Below, piece by piece: positions 26,614 through 34,834 of a stretch of 64,000 nucleotides of DNA (the first letter of the stretch is position 1; the number at the start of each line of letters is the position of its first letter). The notes beneath the pieces are model-generated. The model made no database searches and was not told the origin of the DNA. It saw only the letters and a list, made by a program, of their open reading frames with translations. This DNA is from Ardenticatenaceae bacterium. Its GTDB lineage: Bacteria; Chloroflexota; Anaerolineae; Promineifilales; Promineifilaceae. The translations under genes and the position numbers were made by a program. The stretch spans positions 124,001-188,000 of the forward strand of contig JACKBS010000006.1 in the NCBI GenBank assembly GCA_020634435.1, given 5' to 3'.

Positions 26614-26665
26614 GGTGGCTCCCCCAAATTCCTAACTTTGCAAGCAACAACAAAGCCTCTCTGGT

Positions 26666-26722
26666 TGTCATACCCGCGAAGGCGGGTATCCATCCTGGAT
26701 TCCTGCCTTCGCAGGAATGACA
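26666..26722. repeat. Intact REP-like element
   Basis: TGTCATACCCGCGAAGGCGG, then a TATCCA...TGGATT linker, then CCTGCCTTCGCAGGAATGAC. It consists of two small hairpins bounded by TGTCA and TGACA. It is the uninterrupted reference for the copies split by the two insertion sequences (4406-5403, 28224-29262) and by the MITE-like element (58297-58520). Confidence 0.75.
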
Positions 26723-26732
26723 GAGGCAATAG

Positions 26733-26993
26733 TTAGCCTTGCAAAATGAAGGTCCATTCCTCCAAATCTTCATCTTCGGACCGCTCGGTATAGCGGATTT
26801 GGAAGTTGAACTTCTCAATCAGGGCGAGCATGTCGATCAGCACGCGGCGAGAAGCTTTGGCTGGATGATGTTCTAGCGCTTGAATGGCGGCGCGCACATC
26901 ATCTTTGATGGGGCTTTCGCCAATCACTTCAATGGTAAACGTATTGCCACTGCTGCCTTTACGGGCATTGCTGCGTAACATGAGTGTTTGCAT
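26733..26993 (-). CDS. Small conserved-looking hypothetical protein
   Basis: This 86-residue soluble protein has a beta-strand-like start (TFTIEVIGESPIKDDVRAAIQAL), a basic helix and an acidic C-terminus (TERSEDEDLEEWTFILQG). AGGAG lies six bases before the ATG, which supports a real gene. I do not recognise the family. It lies downstream of the ECF S-component gene on the same strand, across a 96-bp gap, and could be the last gene of that operon. Confidence 0.6.
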   Translation of the reverse strand: MQTLMLRSNARKGSSGNTFTIEVIGESPIKDDVRAAIQALEHHPAKASRRVLIDMLALIEKFNFQIRYTERSEDEDLEEWTFILQG

Positions 26994-27089
26994 TGCATTC
27001 TCCTGTGTGAATAGGTTTGTGGAAATCGGAGGCAGTGTAACATTTTTTGCAGTTGATCAAAAGCCCCTATGCTGAGTCGCTATGGCTGG

Positions 27090-27635
27090 TTACCGTTTTT
27101 CGGCCATGTAGACAAAAAATCCAGCTTTGCGCAGCGCTTTCAGTGTGAGGCTGCCCAGAAGACCGCCCAGCCCGCCAAAGAAAATGTAACTTATCATTGC
27201 CCACAGCAGCCCCAGCGCCAGAAACCCCACGGGCGCGCCAGTCAGAATGCCAAACAGCCATTTCACCAGGAATTTGGCTGTGTGCCCTATAGCCGCCACA
27301 ATCGTCGCCGAGATGGGGTCTTCCAAATTGGGGAGTAAAAACATAGCCAGGTCCGTGCCGATGCCAACGGCCGTATACGATAAAAATGTGTTGATCGCCC
27401 CAAAATCCCCCATGCCCAAAAAGGCCGCCAAAATACCGGATGTCAAGCCAATTAGGCTGGCCGCGCCCCGCTTGTTCACAATGCCAGCCCCCACAATCAT
27501 GATTGCCATCCAAAAGAGGCCAGAATGCCCGGACAATTGTAGCGGCAGCCGCAAGCTAATTTTGGCCACAACAATCAGCGCGGCAAACAAGGCCAATAAA
27601 ACAAGTTGAAAGGTAGAAAAGTATCGCGTTTTCAT
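27090..27635 (-). CDS. ECF-type transporter S component
   Basis: This 181-residue protein has five to six membrane helices. The first is rich in small residues (LVLLALFAALIVVAKI), as in S components that dock on EcfT through Ala-rich surfaces. It starts four bases after the SUOX-like protein stop, so the two are coupled. The T and fused A components are encoded upstream on the same strand but are now separated by an IS. S components confer substrate specificity; none can be read from the sequence. Neighbours suggest a tungsten/molybdenum or pterin link. Confidence 0.75.
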   Translation of the reverse strand: MKTRYFSTFQLVLLALFAALIVVAKISLRLPLQLSGHSGLFWMAIMIVGAGIVNKRGAASLIGLTSGILAAFLGMGDFGAINTFLSYTAVGIGTDLAMFLLPNLEDPISATIVAAIGHTAKFLVKWLFGILTGAPVGFLALGLLWAMISYIFFGGLGGLLGSLTLKALRKAGFFVYMAEKR

Positions 27636-27639
27636 AGGC

Positions 27640-28155
27640 TTAGGGGATTGTGATGGTGATTTCGTCGGTATCCTGCACCCACTCCTCGCGGGTGTCCAGG
27701 CGGGGCAGCAGGGAAACGAGCTTTAGCGTGCCGCGCCCTGACAGATCAAACATCACATAGTTGGCGGGGTCGGCCACTTCGGCCCAGGTAAGCGTGATTT
27801 CTTTGTCGCGGTGATTGCTGCGCACCTGGATGAGCGCCTCATCGGGCAGGGGGTCTGCCAGATAAAAGGTGAGCACATCCGCCAGCAGCCAGCCCTCTTG
27901 CGTTTTGCCCTCTTCGGCATCCGCAAAGCTGGCTTTGGGCAGGGTACCAATCGCCTCTGGCGTAAAAGAAGCGACGCGCTCGCCGTTGACGGTGATGGGA
28001 ATGCTGCCGGGGGCCGCGGTGGGCATCCCCTCCGGCATTTGGTTGACATCGTTATTGGCCACCTGCTGCCGCCGCAGCGCCTCCACGCCCATGACGCCGC
28101 CAATCAGCAGCAGCAAAATGATTCCGGCAATGAGTAAACGTTTGTTTTGAGACAT
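27640..28155 (-). CDS. Membrane-anchored SUOX-fold (molybdopterin-oxidoreductase-like) domain protein
   Basis: The protein has 171 residues. One N-terminal helix (LLIAGIILLLLIGGVMGV) anchors an extracytoplasmic domain: ITVNGERVASFTPEAIGTLP, GWLLADVLTFYLADPL and EITLTWAEVADPANYVMFDL. The pattern matches the sulfite-oxidase-type molybdopterin-binding fold, reduced in size and lacking the conserved cysteine. A related domain forms the C-terminus of the binding lipoprotein at 32151-33476. It may bind a pterin or metal species for the adjacent ECF S component. An IS lies 85 bp upstream of its start. Confidence 0.7.
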   Translation of the reverse strand: MSQNKRLLIAGIILLLLIGGVMGVEALRRQQVANNDVNQMPEGMPTAAPGSIPITVNGERVASFTPEAIGTLPKASFADAEEGKTQEGWLLADVLTFYLADPLPDEALIQVRSNHRDKEITLTWAEVADPANYVMFDLSGRGTLKLVSLLPRLDTREEWVQDTDEITITIP

Positions 28156-28239
28156 GAAATTATCCGAATCATTGATGCACAGAGTGACTGCGCAAACTTC
28201 CTTGAAAATTCAAGAATTTTGACTGTTATTCCCGCGAAG

Positions 28240-29205
28240 GCTGCACTGTTGAAAAGATGGTAAGAACGGCGATAATGATGATATGGCTAAGAAAAATCGG
28301 CGTGAAAGCCAGTTTGTGACCTTTGCTCGCATGGCCCACAACCTGGCACAAAAAGAATTTGCTCCTTATTCCCATCCCAAAAGCCCGCGCAAGTATACGC
28401 AGCCGCAGTTGGTTACCTGCATTTTGTTGATGCATCGGCTGAGATTGAGTTATCGGGATATGGAAGAGTGGCTGCTGGCTAGTGATGCGGTGGTCAAGGA
28501 ACTGGGACTCAAGGATGTGCCCACGTACTCGGCACTGGCGCGGGCAGCGGCTCGATTGTTGACGCTGGCCCAGATCGATCGCATGAATGTCAGCTTGTTG
28601 ACAGAGTTGGGCATTGAGGAGGAAGCAGTCGCGATTGACGCGACTGGGTTTCAGCTGACTCAAGCCAGTGATTACTATATCAACCGACGCGGCTGGAAGA
28701 TCACCCAATATTGGAAAGGATTCTATGGGGTTGGTCTGAACACCCTGTTCATTTTGGGACGGAGTCAATCGTATGGGCCGGGGCATGATGGTAGTAAATT
28801 GGAAACGATGCGGCGTGCGGTACGGCCGTTTATGCGTTCTGGTCAATGGGTTTTGTTGGCTGATGGTGGCTTTGATGTGAAGTCGGTACGACCTGATGAC
28901 CTCATACCGCCCCGTCGCACGGGTCCGAAGCGGTCGATTGCCTCGCCCTTGCGCCAAGCACGCGCTGACTTGGTTGCCGTAGCCCGACTGGATGGACTCT
29001 TTGGGCAGCGCTGGAAGGTCGAAACCGTCATCTCGGTCATCAAACGCAAGTTTGGTGACGCCATTCGGGCACGCAAATACTATCTGCAACGGCGTGAGCC
29101 AGCGATTAAGATGTTGGTTTACAATCTGCATCATTAATTTTGCTTTAGATCAGTTAATCCCGTAAGCATCTTTTGCTTTGTTTTGGATGTTTTCAACAGA
29201 GCAGC
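28240..29205 (+). mobile_element. Insertion sequence copy 2 (IS4/IS5 superfamily), 966 bp
   Basis: Length, terminal repeats and encoded protein are the same as those of the copy at 4422-5387. It separates the EcfT gene from the SUOX-like and S-component genes, in opposite orientation to that operon, so it probably reduces or uncouples their expression. Confidence 0.92.
28283..29137 (+). CDS. DDE transposase of IS copy 2
   Basis: This 284-residue enzyme is identical in sequence to the transposase at 4465-5319, with the DDE triad D119, D194 and E247. The frame is intact. Identity of the two copies points to recent transposition within this genome. Confidence 0.93.
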   Translation: MAKKNRRESQFVTFARMAHNLAQKEFAPYSHPKSPRKYTQPQLVTCILLMHRLRLSYRDMEEWLLASDAVVKELGLKDVPTYSALARAAARLLTLAQIDRMNVSLLTELGIEEEAVAIDATGFQLTQASDYYINRRGWKITQYWKGFYGVGLNTLFILGRSQSYGPGHDGSKLETMRRAVRPFMRSGQWVLLADGGFDVKSVRPDDLIPPRRTGPKRSIASPLRQARADLVAVARLDGLFGQRWKVETVISVIKRKFGDAIRARKYYLQRREPAIKMLVYNLHH

Positions 29206-29271
29206 GTAGGCGGGAATCCACTCTGGCAAAAAAGATGGATACCTGCCTTCGCAGGTATGACAACCGCCTTG

Positions 29272-30015
29272 TTACGAAATGGGGATGAGCAGGAGAACGG
29301 CCGTTACCAACCCCAATATCCCTAAAAATAGCCAATCGCGCCGCTGCATTGTTAGTTTGTGAAACGGCCGTCGATGGGGCGAATCAAAGCCACGGGCGTG
29401 GGCCGCTTCCGTCATCGTCCAGGCCCGTTTGGTGGTGAGCACGATGGCAGGCACTACCAGCACCACCAATTGCCGCACCTGCGGCACCAGCTGCCGCCAG
29501 CCGCGCCAGGTAATCGGTTCCCACGCGCCGCGCGCCTGCTGCGCTTCCTGAATGAGCTGCCATTCATGCGCAAACAGCGTCACGCTTTGGAAGGCCAAAC
29601 TCAGGCTAAAGGCATACCGGTGCGGCAGGCGCAGCCACGCCAACACCAGCCGCAGCTCGCCCGGCGTGGTGGTATACACCATAAAAATAAAAGAACTGGC
29701 CAGCAGGATGATGCGCAGCGTTACCTGCACCGCCAACGTTAAATCCACAACCACCCAATCAACCACGAACAGAATAAGCAGCCACCACTTAAGCCGCCAC
29801 AGCTGGCGCAGCGCGATGGGAGCCAGCTTGGCCCAGGCAAACAACGCACCGTACAGCCCAAAAAACAGCAGCAAGCGGGAGACGGGCACCATCACCAGCA
29901 AGGAAGCACAAAGGGGCAGCAGCAGGCGCACGCGCGGATCGTAGGCGCGCAGCGGGGACGCTTCGACAAGGGCGACAGGTTCGCGTTTCGGTTTGCGTCT
30001 GGTTGCTAGTTGCAT
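29272..30015 (-). CDS. ecfT: ECF transporter transmembrane component (EcfT)
   Basis: The protein has 247 residues, with membrane helices near residues 25-70 and 85-120 and a long cytoplasmic helical section. It carries two Ala-Arg-Gly coupling motifs (EAQQARGAWEP and EAAHARGFDSP) that contact the ATPases in ECF transporters. The ATG at 30015 overlaps the EcfA stop by ten bases, so the genes are coupled. It forms the energising module with the fused ATPase. The S component is encoded on the far side of the IS. Confidence 0.9.
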   Translation of the reverse strand: MQLATRRKPKREPVALVEASPLRAYDPRVRLLLPLCASLLVMVPVSRLLLFFGLYGALFAWAKLAPIALRQLWRLKWWLLILFVVDWVVVDLTLAVQVTLRIILLASSFIFMVYTTTPGELRLVLAWLRLPHRYAFSLSLAFQSVTLFAHEWQLIQEAQQARGAWEPITWRGWRQLVPQVRQLVVLVVPAIVLTTKRAWTMTEAAHARGFDSPHRRPFHKLTMQRRDWLFLGILGLVTAVLLLIPIS

Positions 30016-31394
30016 AGCCAATTGGGCACCATTAAACCGGCTCGCTGCCAGGCGTGAGTCTGACCAAAAACTTCCTGCGGCGAGCCATCCGCCAAAATGC
30101 CGTGGTCGCCCAGCAGCACCAGCCGGTCGCACTGCGCCGCCAGCGCCAGATCGTGGGTGGTGATGAGCACAAGCTGGCCGCTGTGAACGATTTGGCGCAG
30201 CAGGCGCAGCAAAATTGTTTTGTGCGCGGCATCTTGCCCCAGCGTGGGCTCGTCGAGCAGCAGGCCGTGGGTGGGCTGGCGCATGAGCACGGTGGCCAGC
30301 GCCAGCCGCTTCTTTTCACCTTCGCTGAGCAGCAGCGGCGGCGTTTCTTCGTACGGTTCCAGGCCCAACGCTGCCAGCAGTTGGCAGTAACGCGCCATGT
30401 CTGGCTGGGGCAGACGATACAAAATTTCTTCACGCACGGAGGGGTTGAATAACTGCAAATCCGGGTTTTGGAAAACAAGGCCGAGTTGGGGGGAACGGCC
30501 GTTCACCATCACCTTCCCCTCATACCGCTGCATCCCCGCCAACGTGCGCAGCAGCGTCGTTTTGCCCACGCCGTTGCGCCCCACCAGGGCCACAATCTCG
30601 CCACCTTGCGCCGCCATGCTGAAGTTTTGCAAAACGGTTTGCTGGCCCAGCGTCACATGCAGCCCTTCGATGGTGAGTTCCAGGTGCTCCTGTCGCGATT
30701 CTGACCATTCAACCGGTGCGTTGAGGTGCGTGGGCGCACCACCAGCCAGCGACAATTCGCGCAGGTTGGGCAGTTCGGTCACGATTTCATGGCGGTGTTC
30801 ACAGAGGATAACGGCCGTTCCCCGCCCCACCAACCGCTCTAAATCCGCCACCAACGCAGCCGAGGCGGTCGTGTCCAGCATCGAAAATGGCTCATCCAGC
30901 ACCAACACCTGCGGCTGCCGCGCCATCACGGCGGCCAACGCCAGCCGCTGCTGTTCCCCGCCGGAAAGGGTGAGCGGTTCGCGGTGGCGCATTTGCGTCA
31001 GGCCAAACTGCGCCAGAACGGTTTCCAGCCGTTCCTGCATCGCGGCACGTGGCAGACCCATGTTTTCCAGGCCAAACAGGATTTCATTTTCCACGCTGTC
31101 GGTGAGCATTTGGTTGGTGGGGTTTTGGAACAGCAGGCCAATCTTTTCGGAGAGCTGCCAGAGAGGGGTAACGGCCGTATCCAACCCATTCACCGTCACT
31201 TTGCCGTGCAGCTCACCCACGTACAGATGCGGCACAAAGCCGGTCAGGCAGCGAGCCAGCGTGCTTTTGCCGCAGCCAGACGGGCCACGAATCAGCAGCG
31301 CCTCGCCCGCCTGGACGCTCAGCGAGATTGGATCGATGCCGCGATTGTTTTGGGGGTAGCGGTAGGCGACCTGTTCGGCGTTTAGCAGGGACAT
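30006..31394 (-). CDS. ECF transporter ATPase, two ABC domains fused
   Basis: The protein has 462 residues with two complete ABC domains. Domain 1 has GPSGCGKSTL, LSGGEQQRLALA and VLVLDEPFSMLD. Domain 2 has GRNGVGKTTLL, LSEGEKKRLALA and GLLLDEPTLGQD. It corresponds to EcfA1 and EcfA2 in one chain, as in some CbiO-like and YkoD-type ECF ATPases. It drives uptake with EcfT and an S component. It follows the TiaS-like gene by six bases. Confidence 0.92.
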   Translation of the reverse strand: MSLLNAEQVAYRYPQNNRGIDPISLSVQAGEALLIRGPSGCGKSTLARCLTGFVPHLYVGELHGKVTVNGLDTAVTPLWQLSEKIGLLFQNPTNQMLTDSVENEILFGLENMGLPRAAMQERLETVLAQFGLTQMRHREPLTLSGGEQQRLALAAVMARQPQVLVLDEPFSMLDTTASAALVADLERLVGRGTAVILCEHRHEIVTELPNLRELSLAGGAPTHLNAPVEWSESRQEHLELTIEGLHVTLGQQTVLQNFSMAAQGGEIVALVGRNGVGKTTLLRTLAGMQRYEGKVMVNGRSPQLGLVFQNPDLQLFNPSVREEILYRLPQPDMARYCQLLAALGLEPYEETPPLLLSEGEKKRLALATVLMRQPTHGLLLDEPTLGQDAAHKTILLRLLRQIVHSGQLVLITTHDLALAAQCDRLVLLGDHGILADGSPQEVFGQTHAWQRAGLMVPNWLCN

Positions 31395-31400
31395 GCGGGG

Positions 31401-32090
31401 CTAGTCTAGCTTGAGCGGCAGCCAATAATCATTTTCTTGTTCAACAAAAAGGATGGGACGGCCGTTTCGTCGAGCCGGGCGCAATCTGTCACACAAAACC
31501 ATCCCGTTGGTGATGAGCGTACCGTCTGTGGTGGAAACGGCCGTAATGCCTGCCTCTAGGACTGCCGAGACTGGTTGCAAGCCTTCGAGTTCCCGAATTG
31601 TGCCCAGGATGATGTAACGGCCGTCTTCCCCTCCGGCTGCCAACCCCACAGAGGCCAATGCGCCAATAACTCCGTCCTCCGTGCCGCCCAAACCAAACAG
31701 CGACATGCCATGCTGTGCGGCCACCGCCCATGCTTCGCTTTGAGGCACATACCCATTTTTAGCTTTGTAACCAAATTCGGTGATGGCTTCCGGCACCTGC
31801 TCATCTGCCGCTACGCATAACCCAGGATCGCTGCCCAGAATGAAATCGGCCAGCATGAGTGCTTTGGTTTGGGCTAGTAAATCGGGCACAGCATCGGCTG
31901 GCGCGTCTAGGTGGATGACGGCGCTGCTATTTTTGTGGGTGCAAGGCACGCGCGGATCAGAAGATAGCTGGTGGCGAGTGACGCCTACCAACGGATAGGT
32001 TTCGGCCAGTTTGGCAGCGATTTCCCGCGCCAGATGGCCGGTGCCGCGTGTGTCCAGCATGTCAGTATCGTCCAGGGCAATATAAATCAT
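31401..32090 (-). CDS. TiaS-like (DDTD-motif) protein
   Basis: The protein has 229 residues. It begins MIYIALDDTDMLDTRGTGHL, the signature of the N-terminal domain of archaeal tRNA(Ile2) agmatinylcytidine synthetase (TiaS), and later has a GLGGTEDGVIGALA motif. The tRNA-binding and zinc-ribbon domains of TiaS are missing, so tRNA modification is unlikely. Short DDTD proteins of this kind are uncharacterised. Tight packing with the ECF genes points to a role in the same pathway, perhaps an ATP-dependent step on the imported compound; that is inference. Confidence 0.7.
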   Translation of the reverse strand: MIYIALDDTDMLDTRGTGHLAREIAAKLAETYPLVGVTRHQLSSDPRVPCTHKNSSAVIHLDAPADAVPDLLAQTKALMLADFILGSDPGLCVAADEQVPEAITEFGYKAKNGYVPQSEAWAVAAQHGMSLFGLGGTEDGVIGALASVGLAAGGEDGRYIILGTIRELEGLQPVSAVLEAGITAVSTTDGTLITNGMVLCDRLRPARRNGRPILFVEQENDYWLPLKLD

Positions 32091-32107
32091 AGGGTTGCCG
32101 GTTCTTT

Positions 32108-32140
32108 ATTTCCCCGGAAACTCAAAGTTTCCGGGGAAAT
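32108..32140. repeat. ATTTCCCCGGAAAC hairpin
   Basis: A perfect 14-bp stem with a five-base loop (TCAAA) lies between the binding-protein gene and the TiaS-like gene. It may terminate or process the transcript. It is a relative of 5528-5581. Confidence 0.65.
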
Positions 32141-32150
32141 GCTAGAGTTG

Positions 32151-33476
32151 CTAATTCACCACAATTTCGACAACGCCACGCAAGCGGGGCAGGTCGTCAA
32201 AACCGGGGAAGGTGGTGCTAAAGCCGCCCTGGGTACGGAAGGAGAGAATGCAGTTTTCGCATCCTTGCAGATCCGTCAGGGACATTTCCAAGGTTTCGCC
32301 CGTGTCGGTGATGAAGGTCACGGACGTTGCCTGAGTTTTCACTTCGGCCAGTGTCAGCAGGCTGTTGACGGAAACGCCCGTGTAGGTTTCTGTGCTGCCG
32401 CTGTTGTTTAATCCCTCTGCTTCCATCGTGTCCATTGCCTGAATTTCGGCTTCAGTCCAGGCCATTTCGTTTTTCACCATGCCGGTGATGGTCAAGGCGA
32501 TGGGGCCATCGGTTTCCTCAACTGTTTCTTCTTCTGTGGTGATGCCATTGGCTTCGCGCCACAAGGCCGAGTCGGGGGTAAACAGCGGCGACCCAAATTC
32601 ATCAATGCCAAATTGGCCGATCAATTCCTGCGTTTCCACAGAAATGAGCCAATCAATAAATTCGTTGGCCAGATCAATTTGAATGTGGTCGCCTTTGTCC
32701 GGGTTCACAGCGATCACGCCATAGGGATTGAACAGAACGGGATCGCCTTCGACCATAATTTCAAGGGTCGTGCCCGTCAGCGTGCGGGCCAGATAGGTGG
32801 CGCGGTCGCTCAGAGTGTACGCTTGCAGCTCGTCGGCCATCGTCAGCACCGCGCTCATGCCTTGCCCGGCGGAAATATACCAGTCGCCAGATGGCTCCAG
32901 CCCGGCGTCGGCCCACAAGCCTAATTCTTTGGTGTGGGTACCGGAATCATCGCCACGTGAGACAAAGGGGGATTCACTGTTCATGATGTCTTCGAGGGCA
33001 CGAGTTACCCGGCTTTTGCCAAGAATACCTGCCGGGTCGCTGGCCGGGCCAACGATGACAAAGTCGTTGTACATCACATCTTCACGGCGGATGCCGTCAC
33101 CCGCTTCCATGAAGGCGTCTTCACGGGCGCGCGCATGCACCAACAGCACGTCGGCGTCACCGCTTTCGCCCAAAGCCAGGGCTTGCCCGGTGCCGACAGC
33201 CACGACATCAACCTGCACGCCAGTTTTGGCTTCGAAGTCTGGCAAGATGAAGTCCAGCAAGCCTGAATCGTCGGTGCTGGTAGTCGTTGCCAGGAGGAGA
33301 TGTCTCTCTTCCATTTCTACCGCAGGTTCTTCAGCGGCAGGCTCTTCAGCAGTTGTCTCTTCCTCTGTAGTGACAGTTTCTGCTTCCGAGGCTGGCGTTG
33401 CGGTTGGTTCGGTGGTGGTGCTGCTACAGGCGGCCAGCAGCAAAAGCAAAATAATCAACAAGCTCCATTTTTTCAT
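32151..33476 (-). CDS. Tungstate/molybdate-type substrate-binding lipoprotein fused to a SUOX-fold domain
   Basis: The protein has 441 residues. A lipoprotein signal ends in LLAAC-S. Residues about 58-310 are a TupA-like binding domain: LATTTSTDDSGLLDFILPDFEAKTGV, VVAVGTGQAL, ADVLLVHA and SRGDDSGTHTKE, the oxyanion-binding motifs. Residues about 325-441 form a SUOX-type domain (TITGMVKNEMAWTEAEIQ, TYTGVSVNSLLTLAEV, TLEMSLTDLQGCENC) related to the protein at 27640-28155. No TupB/TupC permease or ATPase is adjacent; the nearest transporter is the ECF system. The likely role is capture of tungstate, molybdate or a metal-pterin. Confidence 0.85.
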   Translation of the reverse strand: MKKWSLLIILLLLLAACSSTTTEPTATPASEAETVTTEEETTAEEPAAEEPAVEMEERHLLLATTTSTDDSGLLDFILPDFEAKTGVQVDVVAVGTGQALALGESGDADVLLVHARAREDAFMEAGDGIRREDVMYNDFVIVGPASDPAGILGKSRVTRALEDIMNSESPFVSRGDDSGTHTKELGLWADAGLEPSGDWYISAGQGMSAVLTMADELQAYTLSDRATYLARTLTGTTLEIMVEGDPVLFNPYGVIAVNPDKGDHIQIDLANEFIDWLISVETQELIGQFGIDEFGSPLFTPDSALWREANGITTEEETVEETDGPIALTITGMVKNEMAWTEAEIQAMDTMEAEGLNNSGSTETYTGVSVNSLLTLAEVKTQATSVTFITDTGETLEMSLTDLQGCENCILSFRTQGGFSTTFPGFDDLPRLRGVVEIVVN

Positions 33477-33525
33477 GACGTTTCTTTATCTCCTCTGCAA
33501 ATGTGGGTCGGATCGGCAATCCGAC

Positions 33526-34644
33526 TTATGGTTCGATCCACAATAATTCGCCCGTGGCGGTGGTATCGTAGCCGCCGAGGGCGTGGACGGACGATTTGAA
33601 TGTTTCTGAGTTGATGATGGTGAACAGGGATTGGCAAACGGCCGTTTCCCACACAGTCTCCAAAATCACCAATTGGTAAATTTCCTGGGTCAAGGGCACA
33701 AAATCCAGACCGTAGGCCACGGCAGCGGCGTAAATCCCCAAACCGACTGTGGCGGTGCCGGACTCGATTGCCTGGGCCACCTGCAAGTGGGTAGATTTTT
33801 CATCTGCGTACCCTTGGAGATTGCCAGCGGCGATCCCATGTTTGTGCAGCTGCACATCGAGCCAAACACGGGTGCCACTGCCCGCCTGCCGGTTCACCCA
33901 AACAACATCCGGCTTGGCCAAATCTTTGATGGTGGCGATCTGCTGCGAGTTGCCCGCAGGCAAAATGAGCCCCAAATCACGATAAGCAAGGGTGACGAGG
34001 GCTACCCGCTGCCCTGGTAAGATGCGTTCCACAAAGGGGCGGTTGTAGCTGTCGGTGGTTTGGTCATAGAGATGGACGCCCGCAAAATCGGCCGTGCCGC
34101 GGGCCAGGGCCATCAAGCCGCCCAGGCTGCCCTGAAATTTGAGATCGAGAGGCAGCGCGGTTTCTTGCTCGCGCAGCTGTTGGGCCAGCAAGTCCATCGT
34201 CAGGTCGTGGCTGCCGACAAAGCGGAGGCAGTTGGGTGACGAGGTCGGTTGTGCGGCGGGGATGGTGGATTGTTGTAGGGTTTGCCAGCGAGCGAGGGCT
34301 ATGGAAACGGCCGTTTGTATTTGCGCCGGTTCGTGTCCCTGCGTCACCGCATCCAAGATGAAGCGCTCTGCCTGATTGAGCAGCTTGGCCCAATGCAGCA
34401 TTGGCTGGGTGCGGTGCAGCGGGTTTTCGGCCACGCGGGTGCCGCTGCCTGTCTGTCCGGTGGTTAAGCCTTCTTCGGCCAGCAAGGCGTAGGCGCGGCT
34501 GACGGTGCTTGTAGTGCAGCCCCACTGCTGGGCCAGTTCACGGACGGTTGGTAATTGCTCGCCGGGGGCCAATTCGCCCAAAGCAATGCGCACCCGAATG
34601 GATTCGGCGATTTGTTCGTAGAGGTGGGAAGTCAATTGGCTCAT
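33526..34644 (-). CDS. GntR-type regulator with periplasmic-binding-protein-like sensor domain
   Basis: The protein has 372 residues. Residues 5-75 form a GntR winged helix (IRVRIALGELAPGEQLPTVRELAQQWGC). Residues about 145-345 form a PBP-like domain (LRFVGSHDLTMDLLAQQL, FQGSLGGLMALARGTADFAGVHL, VNRQAGSGTRVWLD) of the type found in molybdate/tungstate-responsive regulators. It probably senses the same ligand as the lipoprotein encoded next to it and controls the locus. A palindromic operator-like site overlaps its own start codon, so it may be self-regulated. Confidence 0.88.
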   Translation of the reverse strand: MSQLTSHLYEQIAESIRVRIALGELAPGEQLPTVRELAQQWGCTTSTVSRAYALLAEEGLTTGQTGSGTRVAENPLHRTQPMLHWAKLLNQAERFILDAVTQGHEPAQIQTAVSIALARWQTLQQSTIPAAQPTSSPNCLRFVGSHDLTMDLLAQQLREQETALPLDLKFQGSLGGLMALARGTADFAGVHLYDQTTDSYNRPFVERILPGQRVALVTLAYRDLGLILPAGNSQQIATIKDLAKPDVVWVNRQAGSGTRVWLDVQLHKHGIAAGNLQGYADEKSTHLQVAQAIESGTATVGLGIYAAAVAYGLDFVPLTQEIYQLVILETVWETAVCQSLFTIINSETFKSSVHALGGYDTTATGELLWIEP

Positions 34645-34666
34645 TGTGCTATTTGTCCTAGCACAA
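34644..34666. promoter_or_regulatory. Palindromic operator at the GntR-PBP gene start
   Basis: TTGTGCTA (34644-34651) and TAGCACAA (34659-34666) are exact inverted 8-mers separated by seven bases. The site spans from the start codon to the -10 box. That position suits repression of the gene by its own GntR-type product. Confidence 0.7.
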
Positions 34667-34693
34667 TCATAACAAAACTAAGATCAAAGACAA
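34666..34693 (-). promoter_or_regulatory. Promoter of the GntR-PBP regulator
   Basis: On the minus strand TTGTCT (34693-34688) and TATGAT (34671-34666) are spaced by 16 bases. The predicted start of transcription falls inside the operator palindrome, giving a leader of about 15 nt. Confidence 0.6.
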
Positions 34694-34834
34694 CAGATAA
34701 ATCGAGGATGCAAAGGGCTGAAAGGGGGTGTTTATGTTGGGAAGATTGAATTGGCGAATGTACAAGCGTTATGCCAAAATTAACTGGGCAGTCGTGATGG
34801 CGTTTCTTAAATCAGGTAACTTTAGGAGGACTAG

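Larger units (their letters stand above)
28224..29262. repeat. REP-like element interrupted by IS copy 2
   Basis: GTTATTCCCGCGAAG sits at the left edge, and GTAGGCGGGAATCCA followed by a second hairpin (CCTGCCTTCGCAGG) and TGACA sits at the right edge. Joined, they reconstruct the REP-like element of 26666-26722, with the IS in the loop of its first hairpin. Confidence 0.75.

Noticed and set aside
26666..26722. tRNA-like hairpin structure
   Set aside because: No anticodon arm, T-loop or CCA logic; it is a REP-like repeat found several times.
31401..32090. Functional tRNA(Ile2) agmatinylcytidine synthetase
   Set aside because: Only the DDTD-type N-terminal domain is present; the tRNA-binding and zinc-ribbon parts needed for that activity are missing.
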